From Xanthobacteraceae bacterium (GTDB lineage Bacteria; Pseudomonadota; Alphaproteobacteria; Rhizobiales; Xanthobacteraceae): a stretch of DNA of 64,000 bases. Below, piece by piece: positions 9,920 through 17,953 of the stretch (position 1 is its first letter; each line of letters starts with the position of its first letter). The stretch covers positions 1 to 64,000 of the forward strand of contig JARBUD010000013.1 of assembly GCA_029239875.1 (NCBI GenBank). The letters are read 5' to 3'. Below the pieces are notes generated by a model. It ran no database searches. It was not told the DNA's origin and was given only the letters and a program-made list of their open reading frames with translations. The position numbers and the translations under genes were made by a program.

Positions 9920-10858
9920 TCACGCTTCCGGCGCCCCGGGCGGCGGCGCGGGAATGTCCTCCCGCCGCGCGCCGGAACGGCGCTCGCGCCAGATCACATA
10001 CATGCCGGCGCCGATGACCACCGCCGCGCCGACGACGACCAGCACCGGCGGCACCTCGGCGAACAATATGAAGCCGAGCAGCAGCGACCACAGCATCGCC
10101 GAATAGGCGAAGGGCGCGACCACCGAGGCCGGCGCATAGCGGTAGCTCTCGGTGAGCAGGATCTGCCCGACGCCGCCGAGCAGGCCGATGGTCAGCAGCA
10201 GCGCCGCGTCGCCCGGCCCCGGAATCACCCAGCCCCAGCCGGCGGTGGCGAGGCCCGCCACCGCGCCCAGCGCCTGGAAATAGAACACGATGGCCGGCGT
10301 CGTCTCGGTCTCGGTGAGCCGCCTCACCTGGATCATCGCCCCGGCCGTGAAGCCGGCGGCGATCAGCGCCAGGACGGCGCCGAGCACATGGTCGGTGGTG
10401 TCGAACTCGCCCGACATGTGCGGCCATAGCATCAGCACCACGCCGCACAGGCCGACCGCCACCGCCGCCCAGCGATAGGTCTGCACATGCTCGCGCAGCA
10501 CCAGCGCCGCCAGCACCACGGTGAGCAGCGGCGCGGTGAAGCTGATGGCCGTGGCGTCCGCCAGCGGTATCAGCGCCAGCGCCGCGAAGCCGAGGCTCAT
10601 CGAGGTGACGCCGATGGTGCCGCGCAGGATATGGCCGACCGGATGGGCGGTGCGCACCGCGGCGCTGATCTCGTTGCGCCAGGCCAGCATCGCCAGCAGC
10701 GGGAACAGGGCGAAGAACGAGCGCGAGAACACCACTTCGCCGGTCGGAACACGTTCCGAGACGATACGCACCAGCGCCTGCATGATGGTGAAGAGGAACG
10801 TCGCGCCGATCTGCAGCACGATGCCCTTGAGCGCGTTCATGATGGCGCCTTGGAGCAC
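9920..10858 (-). CDS. DMT superfamily (EamA) transporter
   Basis: Ten hydrophobic segments, EamA-type duplicated halves (FSRSFFALFPLLAMLAW; GGVGQILLTESYRYAPASVVAPFAYSAMLWSLLLGFILF). Confidence 0.88.
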   Translation of the reverse strand: MLQGAIMNALKGIVLQIGATFLFTIMQALVRIVSERVPTGEVVFSRSFFALFPLLAMLAWRNEISAAVRTAHPVGHILRGTIGVTSMSLGFAALALIPLADATAISFTAPLLTVVLAALVLREHVQTYRWAAVAVGLCGVVLMLWPHMSGEFDTTDHVLGAVLALIAAGFTAGAMIQVRRLTETETTPAIVFYFQALGAVAGLATAGWGWVIPGPGDAALLLTIGLLGGVGQILLTESYRYAPASVVAPFAYSAMLWSLLLGFILFAEVPPVLVVVGAAVVIGAGMYVIWRERRSGARREDIPAPPPGAPEA

Positions 10859-10906
10859 GAGTCCCGGCCGGCTCGCAAGCGCGAAACGCTGGTGTTTCAG
10901 GCTTTC

Positions 10907-11611
10907 TCAGGGAAAGGGATCGCCCCCGGCCAGCGCGATGCCGCCGAACACCGCTGCGACCGCGGCGACGAGGCAGGCGAGCGCCCGCGCGACCGAGCCC
11001 GGCGTCGCCGGTGCCACGTCCGCAAAGGTACCCCCCGGCTTGCGGCCGCTGATCATGGCGCGGATCAGATTGTCCCGGCCGAACAGCGAATAGGCGAGGC
11101 TCACCAATACATGCAGGCCGATCAGCGCCAGCAGGACCACATAGATCCGCTGGTGCCAGGCCGAGGCGGCGGAGATGGTCTCGTCGCTCGCCACCGGCGT
11201 CATCGGCCCGTAGACGATGATGTCGTCGGTGGAGAACAGGCCGGTGAGCGCCTGCGCAGCCACGAGCGCCAGCAGCGCAACCGTCCCCCAGCCGCCGAGC
11301 GGACTATGGCCGAGGAAATGCTGCGGCCGGCCGCGCAGCAGGCTCGTCACATAGGAGACGGCGGTGCGGGGCCCGTACAGGAATCCGGCAAAGCGTGCGG
11401 TCGAGCCGCCGACGAAGCCCCACAGCAGGCGGAACACCAGCACCACGAGGATGGCGAGCCCATTCCACTGGTGCCAGACGAGGCCGACATCGCCGAAATA
11501 GTTGCTGGCGAAGGCGAGCCCGACCAGCATGGCGAGCAGCCATTTGGCGATGCGCGTCGGCAGGTCCCACGCCAGCACGCCGGCCGGCGCGGGAGAATCG
11601 GTCGCGCTCAC
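10907..11611 (-). CDS. Cytochrome b/b6 (b561-type) domain protein
   Basis: VLAWDLPTRIAKWLLAMLVGLAFAS...WHQWNGLAILVVLVFRLLWGFVGGSTARF...HQRIYVVLLALIGLHVLVSLAYSLF. Confidence 0.88.
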   Translation of the reverse strand: MSATDSPAPAGVLAWDLPTRIAKWLLAMLVGLAFASNYFGDVGLVWHQWNGLAILVVLVFRLLWGFVGGSTARFAGFLYGPRTAVSYVTSLLRGRPQHFLGHSPLGGWGTVALLALVAAQALTGLFSTDDIIVYGPMTPVASDETISAASAWHQRIYVVLLALIGLHVLVSLAYSLFGRDNLIRAMISGRKPGGTFADVAPATPGSVARALACLVAAVAAVFGGIALAGGDPFP

Positions 11612-11612
11612 C

Positions 11613-12062
11613 TCAGCTCTTCTTCAGCCGGTAGGTGTCGTGGCAGGCGCCGCAGTTGCGCACCACTGCCGGGAAATTCGCCTTGAAGGTTGCCTCGTCG
11701 GTGATGGCGGCACGGGCGGCGGCAGCGGCGGCGCCGAACTTGGCGAAGTGCGCGTCGAAATCGGACTTGTCCTGCCAGATCGTCGCCAGCGCCTCGGTGT
11801 CGGCGCCGGGGCCGGAGCCCTCGGGAAACAGGGTCGGCAGCACCTTGGCATTCTTGACATAGGTGTCGAGCGCCGTCTGCACGGTGGCGAGGTCGAAGGG
11901 GACGGAGCCGCGCAGCATGCCGCCGACCGGACGGGTCGCCGTGCCGAACTCCTTCAGGAGGGTCTGGCGCTCCTTGACGACATCGGACTGCGCGAGAACG
12001 GCGGTAGCCGCGACGGCGGCGAACGAGGCGGCGGCAACGGCAACCGCCAGGCGACGAACCAT
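11613..12062 (-). CDS. Cytochrome c' / c556 family protein
   Basis: Signal peptide, C-terminal haem motif NCGACHDTYRLKKS. Confidence 0.88.
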   Translation of the reverse strand: MVRRLAVAVAAASFAAVAATAVLAQSDVVKERQTLLKEFGTATRPVGGMLRGSVPFDLATVQTALDTYVKNAKVLPTLFPEGSGPGADTEALATIWQDKSDFDAHFAKFGAAAAAARAAITDEATFKANFPAVVRNCGACHDTYRLKKS

Positions 12063-12292
12063 GAAATACTCTCCACATGACGTGCTGCGACGCAACACAC
12101 CGGGCCACCTTATTGGCGCTCCAAACAATGACAACCGCCCGCGACCGCCGTTCGCGCTCTCGTGAAGCGCGGCGGCGGCGCGGCATAAAAAATACCTACT
12201 GGCTCTTGCGGATCGTGGTTTTCCCGATTTCCATTGGTGCCGAGTGACCTTACGTAAAAAATCATAACCCGCCCCCACGGAGAGAAGCGCCT

Positions 12293-13108
12293 ATGTCCAT
12301 CCGCACCGTCCTGCTGCATGCCGCTCCCGATTCGGGTTTCAGCGACCGCCTCGCCTTCGCCGTGGCGCTGGCCCGCCAGTCCGGCGCCGCGATCAAGGGG
12401 TTGTACACGCTCTATCCCGCCGGCGTGCCGCGGGTCGGCCGCGCTCTGTCGATCTACGTCAACGAGCTGGTGCGCGAGGCCAAGGAAAAGGAAGTCGCGC
12501 TGAAGGTGCAGTTCGAGCAGGCGACCGCCGCCGCGGGCCTTACGGCCAGCTGGGAGACGATCGAGGGTGAGGTCGCCTCCTCGCTGCGCGATGCCGTGGC
12601 CTTCGCCGACATCACCGTGGTCAGCGAGACCCCCTATGGCACGGTCGACGACCAGCTCGCCGCCACCCTGCCCGAGCATCTGGCGATGGCCTGCAACGGC
12701 CCGGTGGCGGTGGTGCCGACCGGCAAGCCGGTGCCGGCGCGCGTCGGCAAGGTGCTCATCGCCTGGAAGCCCTCGCGCGAGGCCGGCCACGCCGTGCGCT
12801 TCGCCCTGCCCGTGCTCGCCGCCGCCGACGAGGTCGAGGTGCTGACCGTCGAGGAGGGCGACGAGACCGTCGCCGATTCCGGCGCCAAGATCACGGCCTG
12901 GCTCGCCACCCACGGCGTCAACGCCCGTCACCGCCACGTCGCCGATGGCAATGCCGGCCGCGCCATCACCAACGAGGCGCAGAAGTTCGGCGCCGACCTC
13001 CTGGTGATGGGCGCCTACAGCCGCTCGCGCTTCGCCGAGATGATACTGGGCGGCGTCACCGCCTCGCTGCTGGTCGATCCGCCGGTGCCGCTGCTCATCG
13101 CCCACTGA
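12293..13108 (+). CDS. Universal stress protein (UspA family, tandem)
   Basis: MSIRTVLLHAAPDSGFSDRLAFAVALARQSGAAIKGLY...DLLVMGAYSRSRFAEMILGGVTASLL. Confidence 0.9.
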   Translation: MSIRTVLLHAAPDSGFSDRLAFAVALARQSGAAIKGLYTLYPAGVPRVGRALSIYVNELVREAKEKEVALKVQFEQATAAAGLTASWETIEGEVASSLRDAVAFADITVVSETPYGTVDDQLAATLPEHLAMACNGPVAVVPTGKPVPARVGKVLIAWKPSREAGHAVRFALPVLAAADEVEVLTVEEGDETVADSGAKITAWLATHGVNARHRHVADGNAGRAITNEAQKFGADLLVMGAYSRSRFAEMILGGVTASLLVDPPVPLLIAH

Positions 13109-13261
13109 GCCGGCGACCGAACCAATCGTCTTGCGGGATGCCGTCGGTCCGGGAACGGGCCGGCGGCATTGTCGTTCAGCGGTTTCGGGTTGCACGGGAG
13201 GGACAGGCGGCATAGCTGTGCCGGGCGAAGGTCAGCATGACTGGCCTGTCAGGAGTGCCGG

Positions 13262-13858
13262 GTGTCCGACCAGTTGCTGCCGCTGTTCCTGTTCGCCGTC
13301 GCCGGATCGATCACGCCGGGCCCCAACAACATGATCTCGGCCGGCTCGGGCGCCGCCTTCGGCTTCCGCCGCACCCTGCCGCAGATCTGGGGCGTGACCT
13401 TCGGCTTCTTCGTCATGCTGATGGCGATCGGCATGGGGCTGGGGACGCTGTTCATGGCGATCCCCTACATGCACGAGACGCTGAAATTCGTCGGCTCGGC
13501 CTATCTGCTCTTCCTCGCCTGGAAGATCGCCAATGCCGACGGGCCGGGCGGCGGCACGGCCGTCGAGCGGCCGATGACGCTGCTTCAGTCGGCGCTGTTC
13601 CAGTGGGTGAACCCCAAGGGCTGGGCCTTCGCCCTCAGCCTGATCCCCGCCTTCACCACGGTCGGCGGCGAGCATCTCTTCGCCGAGGTGCTGGTGCTCG
13701 GCCTGGTCACGGGAATGGTGACGTTTCCCTCGCTGTGCCTGTGGGCCGGCTTCGGAGTGTTGCTCGCGCGCTTCATGTCGTCGCCACGACAGCGACGCTG
13801 GGTCAACTATGCGATGGCGGCACTGGTGGCGGGCAGCGTCTTGATGCTATTTCTGTGA
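13262..13858 (+). CDS. LysE family translocator
   Basis: SITPGPNNMISAGSGAAFGFRRTLPQIWGV...QSALFQWVNPKGWAFAL; LysE/RhtB motifs. Confidence 0.92.
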   Translation: MSDQLLPLFLFAVAGSITPGPNNMISAGSGAAFGFRRTLPQIWGVTFGFFVMLMAIGMGLGTLFMAIPYMHETLKFVGSAYLLFLAWKIANADGPGGGTAVERPMTLLQSALFQWVNPKGWAFALSLIPAFTTVGGEHLFAEVLVLGLVTGMVTFPSLCLWAGFGVLLARFMSSPRQRRWVNYAMAALVAGSVLMLFL

Positions 13859-13876
13859 ACGCTGCGATGCAGCATC

Positions 13877-13894
13877 CCGTCATAAAAGCGTGAT
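13877..13894 (+). promoter_or_regulatory. Candidate PhoB box upstream of plcP-like gene
   Basis: CCGTCAT-AAAA-GCGTGAT compared with CTGTCAT-N4-CTGTCAT (6/7 and 4/7 by eye). Confidence 0.4.
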
Positions 13895-13968
13895 GCGAGT
13901 CGGGCTTATGTGCCTGCATGAATCGAACGCTGAACCCATTCGAGGGCTTGACCGAGGAGGCTTCCGAG

Positions 13969-14778
13969 GTGAGCGACGCGCCCGAGGGCCATCGTTATCG
14001 CAGCCTGTTCCTGTCGGACGTCCACCTCGGCACCAAGGGCTGCCAGGCGGACCTCCTGCTCGATTTCCTCCGCTATCACGAAGCGGACACCATCTATCTC
14101 GTCGGGGACATCGTCGACGGGTGGCGCCTGCGGGCCGGCTGGTACTGGCCGCAGACACATAACGACGTGGTGCAGAAGCTGCTGCGCAAGGGCCGCAAGG
14201 GCGCGCGCATCGTCTACCTGCCCGGCAACCACGACGAGTTCCTGCGCGACTATTACGGCAACCACTTCGGCGGCATCGAGGTGATGGAGACGGCGATCCA
14301 CGAAGCCGCCGACGGCCGGCGTTACCTCGTCATCCATGGCGACGTGTTCGACGTCGTGGTGCGCCACGCCAAATGGCTCGCCTTCCTCGGCGACGGCGCC
14401 TACACCTCCGCGCTCGGCATCAACACCTATCTCAACTGGGTGCGGCGCAAGCTCGGCTTCCCCTACTGGTCGCTGAGCCAGTGGGCCAAGCTGAAGGTGA
14501 AGAACGCGGTCAACTTCATCGGCCGCTTCGAGGAGGCCGTGGCCACCGAGGCGCGGCGCCACAAGGTGGACGGCGTGATCTGCGGCCATATCCACCACGC
14601 CACCATGCATGGTAATTTCGGCGTCGATTACATCAACTGCGGCGACTGGGTCGAAAGCTGCACGGCGATCGTCGAGCACGAAGACGGCCGCTTCGAGCTG
14701 ATCGACTGGGCCCGCACCACCCGGGCGCGGGTGAACGCCCCGCTGCTGCTCGAACAACGGCCGAAGGTCGCCGCCTGA
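13969..14778 (+). CDS. Calcineurin-like phosphoesterase, UDP-2,3-diacylglucosamine diphosphatase/PlcP-like
   Basis: LFLSDVHLG, GDIVDGW, GNHDE, CGHIHHA motifs; GTG at 13969 preceded by GAGGAGG is a better start than the listed ATG at 13918. Confidence 0.85.
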   Translation: MSDAPEGHRYRSLFLSDVHLGTKGCQADLLLDFLRYHEADTIYLVGDIVDGWRLRAGWYWPQTHNDVVQKLLRKGRKGARIVYLPGNHDEFLRDYYGNHFGGIEVMETAIHEAADGRRYLVIHGDVFDVVVRHAKWLAFLGDGAYTSALGINTYLNWVRRKLGFPYWSLSQWAKLKVKNAVNFIGRFEEAVATEARRHKVDGVICGHIHHATMHGNFGVDYINCGDWVESCTAIVEHEDGRFELIDWARTTRARVNAPLLLEQRPKVAA

Positions 14779-14779
14779 C

Positions 14780-15835
14780 ATGCGCATACTGATCGCGACG
14801 GACGCCTGGCTGCCGCAGGTGAACGGCGTCGTGCGCTCGTTGCAGAGTACCGTCGCCGAAGCAGAAAAGCTCGGCGCCCGGATCGACCTGCTGACGCCTG
14901 CCGACTTCCGCACCGTGCCGATGCCGACCTATCCGGAGATCCGCCTCGCCCTCGCCACACCGTCCCGCGTGGCGAAGCGCATGGACCAGATCGGCGCGCA
15001 TTTTGTGCACATCGCCACCGAGGGGCCGATCGGCCTGATGGCGCGCCGCGTCTGCCTCAACCGCGGCCACAGCTTCTCGACCAGCTACCACACGCGCTTC
15101 CCGGAATATCTGTCGGCCCGCGCTCCCGTGCCGGAGCGGCTTTCCTATGCCTGGCTGCGCCGCTTCCACAATGCCGGCGCCGGCGTGATGGTGTCGACCC
15201 CGACGCTGGAGGCCGAGCTGCGCTCGCGCGGCTTCCGCAACATCATGCGCTGGTCGCGCGGCGTCGACGCCGAGCTGTTCCGCCCTCGCCCCGTCGAGGA
15301 GCTCGACGCCTTCGTGGCCGCGCTGCCGCGCCCGATCTTCCTGTCGGTCGGCCGCGTCGCGGTGGAAAAGAACATCTCCGCCTTCCTCGATCTCGACCTG
15401 CCCGGCAGCAAGGTAGTGGTGGGCGAAGGCCCGGCGCGGCCTGAGCTGGAAGCAAAGCATCCCGAGGTGCATTTCCTCGGCCTGAAGGAAGGCGAGGCGC
15501 TCGCCCGCATCTATGCGGCGGCCGACGTCTTCGTCTTCCCGAGCCTGACCGACACTTTCGGCATCGTGCTGCTGGAGGCGCTGGCGAGCGGCGTGCCGGT
15601 CGCCGCCTTCCCCGTCACCGGGCCGAAGGACGTGCTCGGCGAGGCTCCGGCCGATGCTCCCGTCGGCGTGCTGGGCAACGATCTGCGCGAGGCCGCCCTC
15701 GCCGCGCTCGCCATCGACCGCAGGCGCGCCCGCGACTTCGCGCTGCGCTTCTCCTGGCGGGCCTGCACCGAGCAGTTCCTGCACAACATCGACGCCGCCG
15801 TCGCGCTGAGCCTGGCGACCGCTGCGGCGGGCTGA
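14780..15835 (+). CDS. Glycosyltransferase family 4 (GT-B), Agt-like
   Basis: MRILIATDAWLPQVNGVVRSLQSTVAEAEKLG...SVGRVAVEKNISAFLDL...FPSLTDTFGIVLLEALASGVPVAAF. Confidence 0.88.
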   Translation: MRILIATDAWLPQVNGVVRSLQSTVAEAEKLGARIDLLTPADFRTVPMPTYPEIRLALATPSRVAKRMDQIGAHFVHIATEGPIGLMARRVCLNRGHSFSTSYHTRFPEYLSARAPVPERLSYAWLRRFHNAGAGVMVSTPTLEAELRSRGFRNIMRWSRGVDAELFRPRPVEELDAFVAALPRPIFLSVGRVAVEKNISAFLDLDLPGSKVVVGEGPARPELEAKHPEVHFLGLKEGEALARIYAAADVFVFPSLTDTFGIVLLEALASGVPVAAFPVTGPKDVLGEAPADAPVGVLGNDLREAALAALAIDRRRARDFALRFSWRACTEQFLHNIDAAVALSLATAAAG

Positions 15836-15869
15836 TCGGCAACTCAGTTCGGCTCGGCCCCCTCTCTCG

Positions 15870-15956
15870 CCCTCATGGCCGGGCTTGACCCGGCCACCCA
15901 GTGACCGGGCGCGCCCGGTCCCCCTGGGTCCGCGGGTCAAGCCCGCGGATGAGGGA
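15870..15956. repeat. Dispersed palindromic repeat family B
   Basis: CCTCATGGCCGGGCTTGACCCGGCCACCCAG ... CTGGGTCCGCGGGTCAAGCCCGCGGATGAGGG. Confidence 0.8.
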
Positions 15957-16030
15957 AGTGGAAATACGGGTCAGGCTCTCAGGATGACGCAGTCATCGAG
16001 AGCCACAGGCAGGCCGATCAAGTGGCCGCG

Positions 16031-17020
16031 TTACGCCGCCGCGAGGCAGCGGGCGAAGAGTTCGCCGTCGACATTGCCGCCGGAGAGCACGATGGCGGCG
16101 ACCTTGCCCTTGAGGTCGAGCTTGCCGGCGAGCACGGCGGCGAGCGCCACGGCTCCGCCCGGCTCAACCACGATCTTCAGCTCCTCGAAGGCGAAGGCGA
16201 CGGCGCGCGCCACCTCCTCGTCGGTGGCGGAGACGCCTTCACCGACGATGCGCGAGGAGATCTCGAAGGTCAGCCGGCCCGGCGTCGCCGCCAGCAGCGC
16301 GTCGCAGATCGAGCCGCTGACGCGCTCATTGCGCTCGCGCCCGCCGGAACGGAAGGAGCGCGCATGGTCGTCGAAGCCGGCCGGTTCGGCCGTCATCACC
16401 CGCGCCTCGGGGAAACGGTGTTTCACCGCCAGCGCGATGCCCGAGACGAGCCCGCCGCCGGAAGCGTTCGCCACCACCACGTCGGGGGCGAGGCCGCGGG
16501 TGGAAAAATCCTCGGCGATCTCCAGCCCCACCGTCCCCTGCCCGGCGATGATGTAGAAGTCGTCATAGGGCGGCACGAACACCGCGCCGCGCTCCGCCGC
16601 AATGCTGCCGGCGATGGCGTCGCGGTCGTCATGCTCGCGATCGTACTGCACCACCTCGCCGCCGAAGGCGATGGTGCGGTTGCGCTTCATCGCCGGTGCG
16701 TCCTTCGGCATGACGATGACCGAGCGCATGCCCATCAGCGCCGCCGCCGCCGCCACGCCCTGCGCATGGTTGCCCGACGAGCACGCCACCACGCCGCCGG
16801 CGCGCTGGTCCTCGGGGATGCGCGAGATGCGGTTATAGGCGCCGCGGAACTTGAACGAGCCGGTGCGCTGCAGCGGCTCGGGCTTGAGGAAGATGCGCCC
16901 GCCGGTGATCTCGTCCAGCCTCTGGTTGGAGATCAGCGGGGTGCGCACGGCAACGCCGGCGAGCCGCTCGGCCGCCGATTGCACGTCGTCGATAGTGGGA
17001 AGGGCGTTGCTCTGCATCAT
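16031..17020 (-). CDS. Threonine/serine dehydratase family PLP enzyme
   Basis: LKPEPLQRTGSFKFRGAYN PLP-lysine motif, ACSSGNHAQGVA, NASGGGLVSGIA, VLSGGN. Confidence 0.92.
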   Translation of the reverse strand: MMQSNALPTIDDVQSAAERLAGVAVRTPLISNQRLDEITGGRIFLKPEPLQRTGSFKFRGAYNRISRIPEDQRAGGVVACSSGNHAQGVAAAAALMGMRSVIVMPKDAPAMKRNRTIAFGGEVVQYDREHDDRDAIAGSIAAERGAVFVPPYDDFYIIAGQGTVGLEIAEDFSTRGLAPDVVVANASGGGLVSGIALAVKHRFPEARVMTAEPAGFDDHARSFRSGGRERNERVSGSICDALLAATPGRLTFEISSRIVGEGVSATDEEVARAVAFAFEELKIVVEPGGAVALAAVLAGKLDLKGKVAAIVLSGGNVDGELFARCLAAA

Positions 17021-17065
17021 GGCGCGAGCTTAGTCGCGACATCGCGGCCGCGCACCTGAATTTGC

Positions 17066-17081
17066 CGTGCAACTTTGCACG
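17066..17081. promoter_or_regulatory. Inverted repeat in divergent intergenic region (putative operator)
   Basis: CGTGCAA-CT-TTGCACG, 7-bp perfect arms between divergent dehydratase and XRE-cupin genes. Confidence 0.5.
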
Positions 17082-17123
17082 ACCGGCCCGCCGCGCTTGC
17101 GCCACCTGCCGGCCACGACCTAA

Positions 17124-17777
17124 ATGAATGTCACCGCACGACAAACAGGAGCAGGCATGTCGGGCCGCACGCGCAGTCTCGATCGGGGCGACATGGACGC
17201 CGGCGCTCAGGCCATCACCGGCCAGCTCGGGCGCACCATCCAGCGGCTGCGCAAGGCGTACAACCTCTCGCTCTCCGAACTGTCGGAGCAGTCGGGCGTC
17301 GCCAAGTCGATCATCAGCCAGATCGAGCGCAACGAGACCAACCCGACCCTCGCCACGGTCTGGCGGCTGTCGCAGGCCCTCGACATGTCGATCGACCGCT
17401 TCATGGCGGCCACCGACGACGAGCCCTTCGTCGAGCACCTTACCCGCGGCGACACGCCGATGCTGCTCTCCGAGGACGGCAAGTGCCGCCTGACCATCAC
17501 CGGCTGGATCAAGACGGTGGAATGGCTGCAATGGTTCGACTTCGTCGCCGAGCCGGGCGGCGAACTGGTCTCCGACGGCCACCAGCGCGGCTCGGTGGAG
17601 TGCCTCTCGGTGCTGTCGGGCGAATTGCAGGTCGAGTGCGGCGACGTCTTCGAGACCGCCCGCGCCGGCGAGACGCTGCGCTATCGCTGCGACCGCCGCC
17701 ACGTCATCCGCAACCTGGGTTCCGAGCCCGCGCACGCCACCATGGTGTGCCTGCTGAAGGCCGCCGTGCTGGATTGA
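17124..17777 (+). CDS. XRE family transcriptional regulator with C-terminal cupin domain
   Basis: LGRTIQRLRKAYNLSLSELSEQSGVAKSIISQIERNETNPTLATVWRLSQAL HTH plus cupin-like ECLSVLSGELQVECGDVFETARAGETLRYRC; start may be 17157. Confidence 0.92.
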   Translation: MNVTARQTGAGMSGRTRSLDRGDMDAGAQAITGQLGRTIQRLRKAYNLSLSELSEQSGVAKSIISQIERNETNPTLATVWRLSQALDMSIDRFMAATDDEPFVEHLTRGDTPMLLSEDGKCRLTITGWIKTVEWLQWFDFVAEPGGELVSDGHQRGSVECLSVLSGELQVECGDVFETARAGETLRYRCDRRHVIRNLGSEPAHATMVCLLKAAVLD

Positions 17778-17844
17778 GCATCCCTGAACTGAAACGGGCG
17801 CCGCGAGGGCGCCCGTCCGTGATCGATCTTCGATCCCTCTCCTT

Positions 17845-17937
17845 CCCTCATCCCCGGGCTTGACCCGGGGACCCAGACTTTCCGCCGGTGTGTGGCCTTG
17901 GCCTCTGGGTGGCCGGGTCAAGCCCGGCCATGAGGGA
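17845..17937. repeat. Dispersed palindromic repeat family B
   Basis: CCTCATCCCCGGGCTTGACCCGGGGACCCAGACTTTCCGCCGGTGTGTGG...TGGGTGGCCGGGTCAAGCCCGGCCATGAGGG. Confidence 0.85.
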
Positions 17938-17953
17938 GAGCGGAGGAGACGGC

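Noticed and set aside
12100-12292. FNR/FixK box upstream of the universal stress protein
   Set aside because: No TTGAT-N4-ATCAA-like palindrome seen in the interval
14633-15940. 435-aa minus-strand ORF
   Set aside because: Antisense of the GT4 glycosyltransferase and start of the flanking repeat
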